NCBI GenBank assembly: GCA_021781255.1 | Contig: JAJXXG010000443.1 | Coordinates: 1 to 13,460 of the forward strand | Source of the DNA: Acidobacteriota bacterium | GTDB taxonomy: Bacteria; Acidobacteriota; Terriglobia; Terriglobales; Acidobacteriaceae | Length of the DNA stretch: 13,460 nt | Reading direction: 5' to 3' | Shown: in pieces, positions 1 to 6,258 of the stretch | Position numbering within the stretch: position 1 is the first letter of the stretch | Layout: every line of letters begins with the position of its first letter | Position numbers and translations under genes: made by a program | The notes under the pieces: model-generated | Databases searched by the model: none | What the model was told of the DNA's origin: nothing | Seen by the model: only the letters and a program-made list of their open reading frames with translations

Positions 1-1
1 C

Positions 2-511
2 GGCGGCGCGGAAGAGGCCGAAGCGACCCTGCGCCTGCTCGCCGGACTACCAGCCCCCGAAGGTCTCGAAGTCCGTGTCAACGACCGCGTGAAGGCGGCG
101 CTTCGCGCAGCTCCCCGTGCGGGCCGTGTGCTGCATTGGCCGGGCGCGCCCGCGCAGAGCCGGGGATGGCTGCACACCTCGCTGGCAAGGGGAGCCGCCG
201 CGGCCGCAATTGTGATTGCGGTGGCGGGCGGCGGATGGAGCGTGTACTCGCATGTTCAACCGGCGCAGACACCCCAGGCGGTCACCGTGCCGCACATAAC
301 CGCGCCTGGCGGATTTTCAAGCGCAGAGGCCATACGCACACCGCAGACGCTGAATGGCCCCGTGCTCAAACATCCCGCGCTGATGCATCCGCCATCCGCC
401 GCGCCAGCAACGCAGGGCGCTGCGAAAGCTGCCGTGCAGGCCAGAAAGAAGCCCGCGGATGCCGGCAAGGTTGGGAGTGCAAAGAAGACGGCGAAGGAAT
501 CCTCGCGGTAG
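2..511 (+). CDS. C-terminal part of a single-pass membrane protein of unknown function (5'-truncated)
   Basis: The reading frame is open from base 2 and ends at TAG 509-511, so the true start lies left of the window; a GTG at 89 is in frame but has no reason to be the start. The visible 169 residues begin with a charged, Leu/Ala-rich stretch that includes LLAGLPAPEGLE. An Arg-rich segment follows, then one hydrophobic helix (about bases 190-255, GAAAAAIVIAVAGGGW). The rest is a Pro/Ala/Lys-rich low-complexity tail ending in KKTAKESSR. This layout (cytoplasmic N-terminus, one membrane span, disordered extracytoplasmic tail) resembles small anti-sigma-like or membrane-anchor proteins, but no diagnostic motif such as a zinc-binding His/Cys set is visible. 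It converges on the next gene with a 15-bp gap. I do not recognise the family. Confidence 0.7.
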   Translation, partial: GGAEEAEATLRLLAGLPAPEGLEVRVNDRVKAALRAAPRAGRVLHWPGAPAQSRGWLHTSLARGAAAAAIVIAVAGGGWSVYSHVQPAQTPQAVTVPHITAPGGFSSAEAIRTPQTLNGPVLKHPALMHPPSAAPATQGAAKAAVQARKKPADAGKVGSAKKTAKESSR

Positions 512-526
512 CAGGCGTCTGGCGGC

Positions 527-871
527 TTACTCATCCTTCATGAAGAAGCGGATGAGCAGGCCAATCGCTGAAAGCACTGCTGCCCCCCAGAGCGCGGGCT
601 CCCATCCGGACACGTAGAAACCGTCCACAAATCGCGACGCCAGCAGAATCATCCCAGCGTTGATCACCAGCAGAAACAAGCCAAACGTGAGGATGGCGAG
701 CGGGAAGGTAATCAGCTTGAGCAGAAATCCGAGCGTCGCGTTCAAAAAGCCAATCACCACGGCTGCAATCAACGCCGCCAGAAGGCCCTCCACATAGAAT
801 CCCTGGACAAGCTTGGACACAAGCATGAGCGCAATCGCGCTGAGCAGCCAGTGAATCACCATTCGAAACAT
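527..871 (-). CDS. YvlD / phage holin family IV-type four-helix membrane protein
   Basis: A 114-residue, very hydrophobic protein with four predicted membrane helices (about residues 4-22, 30-50, 54-76 and 92-111) and a short charged tail MKDE. Length, four-helix plan and the GFLN...L.LLT.P..ILT.GLF.L.INA pattern in the middle match the YvlD/DUF360 family (Pfam phage holin IV, COG1950). The family name does not imply a phage; members are common chromosomal inner-membrane proteins of unclear role, some induced by envelope stress. A visible internal duplication is VQGFYVEG at 22-29 and VDGFYVSG at 82-89. The ATG at 871-869 has a good Shine-Dalgarno (AGGAG, complement of 881-885) 9 nt upstream, and the stop is TAA at 529-527. 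It is divergent from the exported protein at 1068, with 196 bp between them. Confidence 0.85.
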   Translation of the reverse strand: MFRMVIHWLLSAIALMLVSKLVQGFYVEGLLAALIAAVVIGFLNATLGFLLKLITFPLAILTFGLFLLVINAGMILLASRFVDGFYVSGWEPALWGAAVLSAIGLLIRFFMKDE

Positions 872-1067
872 GCAGCGAGTCTCCTGTCACAGGTCCTGAG
901 CGGTAGTGCCGGGTATATGCATCATGCCATAAAGTCCTGTGTATAGCATGACTCGTCCGGGGGACCGAAGTTACTATTTCCGATCAGCCCATGACTTTTA
1001 GGAATGCACCGGGTCCAACAGGCAGGTTCGCCGCCGGCTGCGGAGTCGTCGATAGGGGAATGCATTC
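872..1067. promoter_or_regulatory. Divergent promoter region between the YvlD-like gene and the exported-protein gene
   Basis: This 196-bp spacer separates two divergent start codons, so it must hold promoters for both. It has AT-richer stretches than its surroundings around 911-950. TGTGTATAGC there (TATAGC at 942-947) resembles an extended -10 for the plus-strand gene, but no good -35 hexamer sits at the right distance. The Shine-Dalgarno sequences of the two genes lie at its edges (881-885 for the minus gene, AGGGGA 1054-1059 for the plus gene). Exact promoter positions cannot be fixed by eye. Confidence 0.35.
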
Positions 1068-1898
1068 ATGCAGATTCGCAGCGCCGTCTGGCTCCTTGCC
1101 TTCATTGCGCCCGTGCTGCCGGCTCAACCGCCCGCCGCCGCACCACCGCTCGACATTCGCCAGCTGATGCGCGAGGTGCAGCAGCACCAGCGCCAGCTCG
1201 ACAAGGTACGCGAATCCTACACTTTCAGCTCCCTTGAAACCACCCAGGACATCGACGCCGGCGGACAGGTGAAGAAGACCGAGACCACGGAGTACGAGGA
1301 CTTCTTCGTGAACGGCCATTTCATCCAGCGCACCGTGAAGAAGAATGGCCAGCCCCTGGACGCCGGGGCCCAGCAAAAGGAGGCCGGGCGCGTGACAAAG
1401 TTGGTGGAGAAAGCGGAGAAGACTCCCCCCGGCCAGCCCCTTGAGAACTCCGGAGTAGGCGTCAGCCGTTTGCTGGAAATCATGGACGTGCGCAACCCGC
1501 GCCGCGAGACGTTCCGGGGACGGCCGGCCATCGTCTTTGATTTTGCGGGCCGCAAAGACGCCAGGACCCACGGGCTGGCCGAAGATGCCTCAAAGAAGCT
1601 GGAGGGCGTGGTCTGGATCGACGAGGCTGACCGCCAGGTGGCGCACCTTGAGGTCAGCTTCATCGACGACTTTCGCATTGCCGGCGGCCTGTTCGCCAAA
1701 ATCGACAAGGGTTCCAGCTTCCACTTCGACCAGGCGCCGGTAAAGGACGGCCTTTGGCTTCCCACCGGCGGCGAAGGCACAGTGCAGGCCCGCTTTCTGC
1801 TGCTCAAGAACGTGCGCCAGCACTTTACCGAGCGCGATTACGACTACAAGCGCTTTACGGTGGAGACGCAGGAGTCCGGCAACGCCGCGGTAAAGTGA
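1068..1898 (+). CDS. Exported protein of unknown function (possibly LolA-like fold)
   Basis: A 276-residue protein with a Sec-type signal peptide: MQIR, a hydrophobic core SAVWLLAFIAPVL, then likely cleavage after LPA near residue 19. The mature protein starts with a Pro/Ala linker followed by a Gln/Arg-rich helix (LMREVQQHQRQLDKVRESY). The remainder alternates short beta-like strands, for example GRPAIVFDF, LEGVVWIDEADRQVAHLEVSF and DGLWLPTGGEGTVQARF. Strands ending in a WID-type turn followed by a xHLEV strand are typical of LolA/outer-membrane-lipoprotein-sorting-like beta sheets. That is a fold impression only; no enzyme motif is seen. The start ATG 1068 has AGGGGA (1054-1059) 8 nt upstream; the ATG at 1060 is out of frame. 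It likely acts in the periplasm or at the outer membrane. Confidence 0.75.
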   Translation: MQIRSAVWLLAFIAPVLPAQPPAAAPPLDIRQLMREVQQHQRQLDKVRESYTFSSLETTQDIDAGGQVKKTETTEYEDFFVNGHFIQRTVKKNGQPLDAGAQQKEAGRVTKLVEKAEKTPPGQPLENSGVGVSRLLEIMDVRNPRRETFRGRPAIVFDFAGRKDARTHGLAEDASKKLEGVVWIDEADRQVAHLEVSFIDDFRIAGGLFAKIDKGSSFHFDQAPVKDGLWLPTGGEGTVQARFLLLKNVRQHFTERDYDYKRFTVETQESGNAAVK

Positions 1899-1902
1899 AT
1901 GC

Positions 1903-2169
1903 ATGTTCGCACGCAGACTCTCCATCGAGCGCATCGATTCGGCCAGTGTCCGCCATGCTTGCCCCCTGCATTGGATTGACAACTTCGCCATGCGCAACTT
2001 CACCAACGAGCCCATCTTTGACGACACGCTGCCCGCGGCTGACGGTCTGATGGAAGCCGGGCTGCGCGTGCCGCTCGCGCGCCTTCAGCCGGCGATGGAA
2101 GACTGGTTTCGCCGCAAAGGCTACCTGAAGCCGGAAGAGCGGCTGGAAGTGCGGGAAATTGAAGCATGA
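1903..2169 (+). CDS. Possible small protein of unknown function (up to 88 aa)
   Basis: An open frame starts 4 bp after the stop of the preceding gene and ends at TGA 2167-2169, 61 bp before the lactonase start. Third codon positions are strongly G/C, as in neighbouring genes, which favours coding. An internal ATG at 1990 would give a 59-residue acidic protein starting MRNFTNEPIFDDTLP and containing MEDWFRRKGYLKPEERLEVRE. Neither ATG has a strong Shine-Dalgarno, so the start is uncertain; the 3' half looks more protein-like than the first 29 codons. Tight packing suggests co-transcription with the exported protein upstream. I recognise no family or motif. In GC-rich DNA a frame of this length can occur by chance, hence the modest confidence. 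Confidence 0.45.
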   Translation: MFARRLSIERIDSASVRHACPLHWIDNFAMRNFTNEPIFDDTLPAADGLMEAGLRVPLARLQPAMEDWFRRKGYLKPEERLEVREIEA

Positions 2170-2230
2170 AGCAGTCCGCCGCTGCACGGCTGGCGCATGC
2201 CCGGCTCCATCGGCGACAATCGCTGATGCC

Positions 2231-3361
2231 ATGGATAAACTCTCTCGCCGCGACTTTCTTATGACAGCCTCCGCCGCCGCTCTCGCCGCCGCCGCTTCGC
2301 CCAGCTTTGCAGCGCCGGGCCGCCAGCGCGTCTTTGTCGCCTCTGGCACGCCCACGGGAATTCTTGCCTATGACTGGGACTCCGCGAAAGGCGAACTCAC
2401 GCCCGCCGGCGTCGCCGCCCACGTCAGCACCGTCGACTGGATCACCTTCTCGCCCGGCCACGAATATCTTTACGCCGCCTGCGAGCTGGACAGCTTCAAC
2501 GGCAAGCCCACAGGCGAGGTGGCAAGCTTCAGCGCACAAGGCGGCGCGCTGCACCCGCTCTCCGCGCAGAACTCGGCCAGCAAGGGAACCTGCCACGTGG
2601 CGCTCGACCACACCGGCCGCGTGCTGCTCTCAGCCGACTACGGCGGCGGCAGCGCTGCCAGTTTTCTTGTCACCGATGGCAAGCTCAGCCCCGCCGCGTG
2701 GACCGAGCACTACACCGTGCATGGCCCCAACAAGGACCGTCAGGAGAGCGCGCACGCCCACTTCTGCTCCTTCTCGCCCGACAACCGATTCGCCTACGTC
2801 AACGACCTCGGCGGCGACATGATCCACATCTACGGCCTCGACGCGGCAACCGCCCGCCTTACGCCTGCGGGCGCGTATCACGGCAAGCCCGGCTCCGGCC
2901 CGCGCACGCTGCACTTTCACCCCAACGGCCACACCGCCTACTGCATGTATGAGCTGGCCTCGGCGGTTGAGGTGCTGGAATGGAACAAGGCCAACGGAAA
3001 CTTTTCCCTTGAGGCGCGCTTCGACCTGCTGCCTGATGGGTATCACGGTCCCCACCGCGGCTGCGACACGGTGATTACGCGCGATGGGCGGTTCGTCTAC
3101 TTCGCCAATCGCGACAACGATTTCCTCTACAGCTTCAAGGCGGACCCGAAATCCGGCGCGCTGACGCCAATGAAGCGCTCCAACTGCGGCGGCAAGATTC
3201 CGCGCAATTTCACGCTGGACCCGACCGAGCGCTGGATGCTGGTAGCCAACCAGGACTCGAATCTGCTGAGCGTCTTTGCGCGCAATCCCGAAACCGGCGA
3301 GCTGGCCGATGAGGGAAAGAGCTACGCCGCGGCAACGCCCATGTGCATTCTGTTCGCTTGA
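2231..3361 (+). CDS. Tat-exported lactonase family beta-propeller protein (6-phosphogluconolactonase-like)
   Basis: A 376-residue protein of the lactonase family (Pfam PF10282, COG2706, seven-bladed propeller; usual length 340-390). Blade-like repeats are visible: VFVASGTPTGILAYDWD...LTPAG, EYLYAACEL, RVLLSADYGGGSAASF, RFAYVNDLGGDMIHIYGLD, GHTAYCMYELASAVEVLEW, RFVYFANRDNDFLYSFK and MLVANQDSNLLSVFARN. Family members hydrolyse 6-phosphogluconolactone or related sugar lactones; some have other substrates. The N-terminus SRRDFL (residues 5-10), a following Ala-rich hydrophobic stretch and SFA-AP near residue 27 form a twin-arginine signal, so this copy should act in the periplasm, where phosphorylated sugars are unlikely. 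A free aldonolactone is a more plausible substrate (inference). I chose ATG 2231 because it begins this signal; an upstream in-frame TTG at 2159 adds only non-signal residues. A short inverted repeat, GGCCGG/CCGGCC at 3370-3383, follows the stop without a T-tract. Confidence 0.85.
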   Translation: MDKLSRRDFLMTASAAALAAAASPSFAAPGRQRVFVASGTPTGILAYDWDSAKGELTPAGVAAHVSTVDWITFSPGHEYLYAACELDSFNGKPTGEVASFSAQGGALHPLSAQNSASKGTCHVALDHTGRVLLSADYGGGSAASFLVTDGKLSPAAWTEHYTVHGPNKDRQESAHAHFCSFSPDNRFAYVNDLGGDMIHIYGLDAATARLTPAGAYHGKPGSGPRTLHFHPNGHTAYCMYELASAVEVLEWNKANGNFSLEARFDLLPDGYHGPHRGCDTVITRDGRFVYFANRDNDFLYSFKADPKSGALTPMKRSNCGGKIPRNFTLDPTERWMLVANQDSNLLSVFARNPETGELADEGKSYAAATPMCILFA

Positions 3362-3446
3362 AGCAATAAGGCCGGAGCCGGCCGCGAGAAGAGCGCGTGT
3401 GCCCCTAGCCTGCCCTGAGTCACGAACCTTCACTACCCCAGGTTGC

Positions 3447-3485
3447 CCCACCCTTGTCGTTCGCGCCAGCGAACAACAGGGTGGG
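3447..3485. repeat. Long imperfect hairpin, candidate dispersed REP-like element
   Basis: Bases 3447-3464 pair with 3469-3485 around a 4-base loop (GCCA at 3465-3468). There are 16 base pairs, one C/A mismatch (3458/3475) and one unpaired T (3454). The outer stem is CCCACCCTT against GGGTGGG. No T-tract follows, so it is not a canonical intrinsic terminator. It lies between the lactonase stop and the TetR operator. The outer stem sequence is close to that of the hairpin at 4720-4759, suggesting one palindromic family. Confidence 0.65.
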
Positions 3486-3554
3486 AGCACGAACCAACAC
3501 GCCGGACCCAGACCTCACCTTCCAGACCTCGAACGGTATCGTATTTTTCTTATC

Positions 3555-3588
3555 GACAGTACACTGTCATATATGGCAGTGTACTGTC
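3555..3588. promoter_or_regulatory. 34-bp double-palindrome operator for the TetR regulator
   Basis: The whole 34 bp is a palindrome centred between 3571 and 3572 with a single mismatched pair (3567/3576). Each end is itself a palindrome: GACAGTACACTGTC (3555-3568) and GGCAGTGTACTGTC (3575-3588), centres 20 bp apart, about two helical turns. The right end abuts the tetR ATG at 3589. TATATG (3570-3575) in the middle could be the -10 of the tetR-cupin promoter. Tandem half-operators two turns apart fit two TetR dimers bound on the same face of DNA, blocking RNA polymerase. That the adjacent TetR is the binder is inference from position and symmetry. Confidence 0.8.
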
Positions 3589-4221
3589 ATGAAGACAGGC
3601 AAAACAACGCTGCGCGAAAAACAGGCCATCGCCACACGCGACCACATCCTCGCCGCGGCCCTCGCGCTGCTCGTGGAGCATCCCGGCCAGCCCTTCTCCC
3701 ATGAAGCCGTCGCAAAAGCCGCGGGCATCGGAGCGCGCACCGTCTACCGCTATTTCCCCGCGCAGGGTGACCTGTATGAAGCCCTTTGGTTGCAGGTCCG
3801 CAAGCGCTCCGGAACCGTGTTTCCCACCGAAGAGGCCGGGATCGTTCCCAGCATCGGCGTGATGTTCCGCGCCTTTGATGAGAACGAGAAACTGATTCGC
3901 GCGGTGATGGAGTCACCCGCCGGCGCACGCGTCCGCGCCCGCGGAGCCGACGAAGGCCGCAGGAGTTTCGACCAGAGCCTGAAAAGACTGACGCAGGGCT
4001 TGAGCCCTGCTTACCGACGGCAAGTGCGAGCAGTCTTTCAGAGCATCCATTCCGCCCCGTTCTGGCAAATGCTCCACGATCGCGGTGGACTGTCGGGTCC
4101 AGAAGCAATCTCCGCGGCCAGTTGGGCCGCTCAGTCGCTGCTCACAACACTCCGCCGCGAACAACGGAATGTTCGCGTTCCCCACCAACGATCAAAAGCA
4201 AGAGGAGATCGAACCAAATGA
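3589..4221 (+). CDS. TetR/AcrR family transcriptional regulator
   Basis: A 210-residue regulator of typical TetR length. The N-terminal DNA-binding domain covers about residues 10-68: helix 1 TRDHILAAALALLVE, then the helix-turn-helix FSHEAVAKAAGIGARTVYRYF (36-56), with the family hallmark TVYRYF in the recognition helix followed by DLYEAL. The C-terminal ligand-binding and dimer domain is not diagnostic for an effector. The ATG at 3589 is preceded by no Shine-Dalgarno and touches the operator, so the transcript probably has a very short leader or none. In-frame sequence upstream back to a TTG at 3454 crosses the operator and a hairpin and is very unlikely to be translated. Its stop overlaps the cupin start (ATGA at 4218-4221), so the two are translationally coupled. 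It is predicted to repress its own operon until it binds a ligand. Confidence 0.9.
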   Translation: MKTGKTTLREKQAIATRDHILAAALALLVEHPGQPFSHEAVAKAAGIGARTVYRYFPAQGDLYEALWLQVRKRSGTVFPTEEAGIVPSIGVMFRAFDENEKLIRAVMESPAGARVRARGADEGRRSFDQSLKRLTQGLSPAYRRQVRAVFQSIHSAPFWQMLHDRGGLSGPEAISAASWAAQSLLTTLRREQRNVRVPHQRSKARGDRTK

Positions 4222-4703
4222 CGAAGACAGAAGAAAGACTCAAAACGCTCGTGCTGGGTCCGCAGGAATACCGCTCGCACGCACCCATCGATGTTCTGGG
4301 CGAGCCGGGCCTCATCAAACTCTCCGGGGCAGACACCGCAGACGCCGTAGCCGTGATGCACCTGACGGTGCCAAAACTCTCCGGCCCTCCGCTCCATCGC
4401 CACTCCCGCGAAGACGAGTGGTTCTACATCCTCGACGGCGAGCTCACATGGGAGGTCGACGGGCAGCGCTTCACCGGCGCAGCGGGCGTTTCCGCTTTCG
4501 CTCCGCACGGCACCGTGCACGCCTTCCAGAATTTCCACGACCAGGCCGCCCACATTCTCGTCATGGTCACGCCCGCCGGCCTCGATCGCTTCTTCGACGA
4601 CGTCACCGAACTCAACAAAGGCCTGAGCCAGCCCGATTACGCGCGCGTGGAGCAGTTGATGCAGAGCTACGGAATGGAGCTCCTCGGTCCCCCGCTCTCC
4701 TGA
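4218..4703 (+). CDS. Small single-domain cupin protein
   Basis: A 161-residue protein with both cupin motifs complete. Motif 1 runs from G56 to G74 with metal ligands H60, H62 and E67 (HRHSREDEWFYILDG). Motif 2 runs from G90 to N105 with P96, G98 and the fourth ligand H101 (APHGTVHAFQN). All four metal-binding residues are present, so it can bind Fe, Mn or a similar metal. The helical C-terminal tail (about 120-161) resembles that of quercetin-dioxygenase-like cupins. The exact reaction cannot be read from the sequence: a dioxygenase, an isomerase or a small-molecule-binding role are all possible. Start ATG 4218 has AGGAG (4203-4207) 10 nt upstream, inside the tetR coding end. Pairing with a TetR suggests it acts on, or is induced by, the TetR ligand. 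Confidence 0.88.
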   Translation: MTKTEERLKTLVLGPQEYRSHAPIDVLGEPGLIKLSGADTADAVAVMHLTVPKLSGPPLHRHSREDEWFYILDGELTWEVDGQRFTGAAGVSAFAPHGTVHAFQNFHDQAAHILVMVTPAGLDRFFDDVTELNKGLSQPDYARVEQLMQSYGMELLGPPLS

Positions 4704-4719
4704 AGCGTTCAAACGATAA

Positions 4720-4759
4720 GTGCCCATCCTTCTGCGGATGCAGGCAGAAGGATGGGCAC
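4720..4759. repeat. Perfect 16-bp-stem hairpin after the cupin gene
   Basis: GTGCCCATCCTTCTGC (4720-4735) is exactly repeated in inverse at 4744-4759, around an 8-base loop (4736-4743). It begins 17 bp after the cupin stop and could stop transcription or protect the mRNA 3' end, but no T-tract follows on either strand. Its outer stem, CCCATCCTT, differs by one base from CCCACCCTT of the hairpin at 3447-3485, so both may belong to one dispersed palindrome family. The two flank the tetR-cupin pair. Confidence 0.75.
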
Positions 4760-4898
4760 ACCTCACTCCGCCCACCCCAAATTCCCTCCGCCGATTTTGC
4801 AGATAATTTCCCCGCAATCCGGCACAATGGAATTGGGTCAGTAGAAATCTGTCGGACATCCCCCCGGTCCGCACCAAGGTACCCCCCCCTCCCCCCCC

Positions 4899-4937
4899 GG
4901 CTGGAAGCTAGAGGCTAGAGAGGCCTGGAGGCTAGAG
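4899..4937. repeat. Short GCTAGAG direct repeats
   Basis: GCTAGAG occurs at 4907-4913, 4914-4920 and 4931-4937. A 15-base unit (GGCTGGAAGCTAGAG at 4899) recurs with two changes at 4923 (GCCTGGAGGCTAGAG), 24 bp apart. The array directly follows an interrupted C tract at 4882-4898. It sits in non-coding DNA between convergent genes and resembles a decaying minisatellite. No function is evident. Confidence 0.6.
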
Positions 4938-4972
4938 TCAGATGATTTCGGCGCGCTGTGAAGCAGACCGGC

Positions 4973-5009
4973 AAAATAAAAAGGCCACCCCACGCAAGTG
5001 GAGTGGCCT
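4973..5009 (-). terminator. Intrinsic terminator of fba
   Basis: Read on the minus strand, AGGCCACTCCAC (5009-4998) pairs with GTGGGGTGGCCT (4993-4982) over 12 bp with one T-G wobble and a 4-base loop. It is followed at once by TTTTTATTT (4981-4973). It lies 24 bp after the fba stop codon. Stem, loop and T-tract all fit a Rho-independent terminator. Confidence 0.93.
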
Positions 5010-5033
5010 CTATGCTTTACAACTTGTCTTGCT

Positions 5034-6080
5034 TTACTTCGCCACCAGCGGGCGCGTGCTCAGCGAGCCGTCCTTGTAGCCCTTGGCGATATCGGCAATG
5101 GAAACCGGCTTGTAGTCGCCCGCGTGTCCGGCCTGGCCGAACTGCGTCATGCGCGTCGCCACAACCTTCTTCATCGCATCGCGCGCCGGCTTCATGTAGT
5201 CGCGTGGATCGAACTTCTCCGGGCTCTCCCACAGAACCTTGCGGATGGCGCCCGTGATCGCCAGACGGTTGTCCGTGTCCACATTGACCTTGCGCACGCC
5301 GTTGCGAATGCCCAGTTGAATCTCCTCGACCGGCACGCCCCACGTCTCCTTCAGCTTGCCGCCGTACTGGTTCACAACGTCCTGCAGATCCTTGGGCACC
5401 GACGAGCTGCCGTGCATCACCAGGTGCGTGTTCGGCAGCCGCTTGTGAATCGCAATCAGCACATCCATCTTCAGCACGGAGCCATCCGGCTTCTTCGTGA
5501 ACTTGTATGCGCCGTGGCTGGTGCCAATCGCAATCGCCAGCGCGTCCACGCCTGTGCGCTCGGCAAACTCCACCGCCTGGTCGGGATCGGTGATGTGCTC
5601 CAGACCCGTGCCGCCCGCGCCGTGACCGTCTTCCACGCCGCCCAGCACGCCAATCTCGCCCTCAACGGTGATGCCGCGCTCATGCGCAAAATCCACCACC
5701 TTGCGGGTCACTTCCACGTTCTCTTCAAAAGTCGTGGGCGTCTTGCCGTCTTCCTTCAGCGAGCCGTCCATCATCACAGAGGTAAAGCCAAGCTCAATGG
5801 CGCTCTTGCAGGTCTCAAAGCTGTTCCCGTGGTCCTGGTGCATCGCAATCGGAATCTCAGGGTAAAGCTCGCTCGCCGCCAGAATCAGGTGATAGAGATA
5901 GCGGTCCTGCGCAAACTGGCGCGCGCCGCGGCTGGCCTGGATGATGACCGGCGAATTGGTCTCCTTCGCGGCCTCCATGATGGCCTGAATCTGTTCCATG
6001 TCATTGACGTTGAATGCGCCGACGCCGTATCCGCCCTTGGCGGCCTCGTCGAGAAGCTGCCGCATGGAGACTAGAGGCAT
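5034..6080 (-). CDS. fba: Class II fructose-1,6-bisphosphate aldolase
   Basis: A 348-residue enzyme that reversibly cleaves fructose 1,6-bisphosphate to dihydroxyacetone phosphate and glyceraldehyde 3-phosphate in cytoplasmic glycolysis, gluconeogenesis or the Calvin cycle. Length and sequence match the longer Calvin-cycle subtype (CbbA-like). Visible hallmarks are MHQDHG at 80-85 with catalytic Asp83 and zinc ligand His84; SVMMDGS at 101-107; VEGEIG at 139-144 (metal-site glutamates); GTSHGAYKF with His189; VMHGSSSVP with zinc ligand His223; and the phosphate-binding NVDTDNRLA near the C-terminus. Start ATG 6080 has AAGGAG (complement of 6088-6093) 7 nt upstream and the family-typical N-terminus [10 protein letters not shown]; in-frame sequence further upstream is promoter DNA. 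It is a single-gene unit with its own terminator, divergent from the permease gene. Confidence 0.97.
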   Translation of the reverse strand: MPLVSMRQLLDEAAKGGYGVGAFNVNDMEQIQAIMEAAKETNSPVIIQASRGARQFAQDRYLYHLILAASELYPEIPIAMHQDHGNSFETCKSAIELGFTSVMMDGSLKEDGKTPTTFEENVEVTRKVVDFAHERGITVEGEIGVLGGVEDGHGAGGTGLEHITDPDQAVEFAERTGVDALAIAIGTSHGAYKFTKKPDGSVLKMDVLIAIHKRLPNTHLVMHGSSSVPKDLQDVVNQYGGKLKETWGVPVEEIQLGIRNGVRKVNVDTDNRLAITGAIRKVLWESPEKFDPRDYMKPARDAMKKVVATRMTQFGQAGHAGDYKPVSIADIAKGYKDGSLSTRPLVAK

Positions 6081-6121
6081 AGGAATTCTCCTTCTAAGGT
6101 TGGGTCCGGCCGCCTGTGTCG

Positions 6122-6139
6122 CGCTCTCCCTGGAGAGCG
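6122..6139. promoter_or_regulatory. 18-bp inverted repeat upstream of fba
   Basis: CGCTCTCC (6122-6129) and GGAGAGCG (6132-6139) form a perfect 8-bp inverted repeat with a 2-bp centre. It lies 42 bp upstream of the fba start codon and about 120 bp before the divergent permease. The spacing suits a dimeric repressor site or an mRNA leader element. No regulator can be named. Confidence 0.4.
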
Positions 6140-6258
6140 GCAAATCAGCCTGTCTGGCGGCAGGAACTGCAATCGTCCTTATGGTAGCAGACGCGCGCAA
6201 GACCAAAATGTGCCAACCGCCACAAAGATGGCTTTGCAGCAGGCGAACAACACCTTTC

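Larger units (their letters stand above)
4704..4972. other. Gene-free spacer between the cupin and fba genes
   Basis: Together with the fba terminator that follows, about 330 bp separate the cupin stop from the fba stop. The spacer holds a perfect hairpin (4720-4759), an AT-richer stretch around 4795-4850, an interrupted C tract (4882-4898) and short GCTAGAG direct repeats (4899-4937). Long overlapping open frames across it depend on these low-complexity sequences and look non-coding. Confidence 0.6.

Noticed and set aside
527..871. Evidence of a prophage from the holin-like gene
   Set aside because: YvlD-type proteins are chromosomal despite the family name. No lysin, capsid, integrase or attachment site is nearby.
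3370..3383. Intrinsic terminator of the lactonase gene
   Set aside because: The inverted repeat GGCCGG/CCGGCC has a loop of only 2 bases and no T-tract.
3454..3588. N-terminal extension of the TetR protein from TTG 3454
   Set aside because: It would translate the hairpin arm and the palindromic operator. The HTH domain is complete from ATG 3589.
4085..4918. 277-codon frame overlapping tetR, the cupin gene and the spacer
   Set aside because: It is Arg/Pro-rich, out of frame with the two recognised genes, and passes through a hairpin and C tracts.
4899..4937. CRISPR-like array
   Set aside because: The repeats are 7-15 bases with irregular or no spacers, and there are no cas genes.
4998..6074. 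358-codon open frame on the plus strand opposite fba
   Set aside because: The minus strand encodes an unmistakable class II aldolase with all active-site motifs. The plus frame is Arg/His/Leu-rich shadow sequence and runs through the fba terminator.
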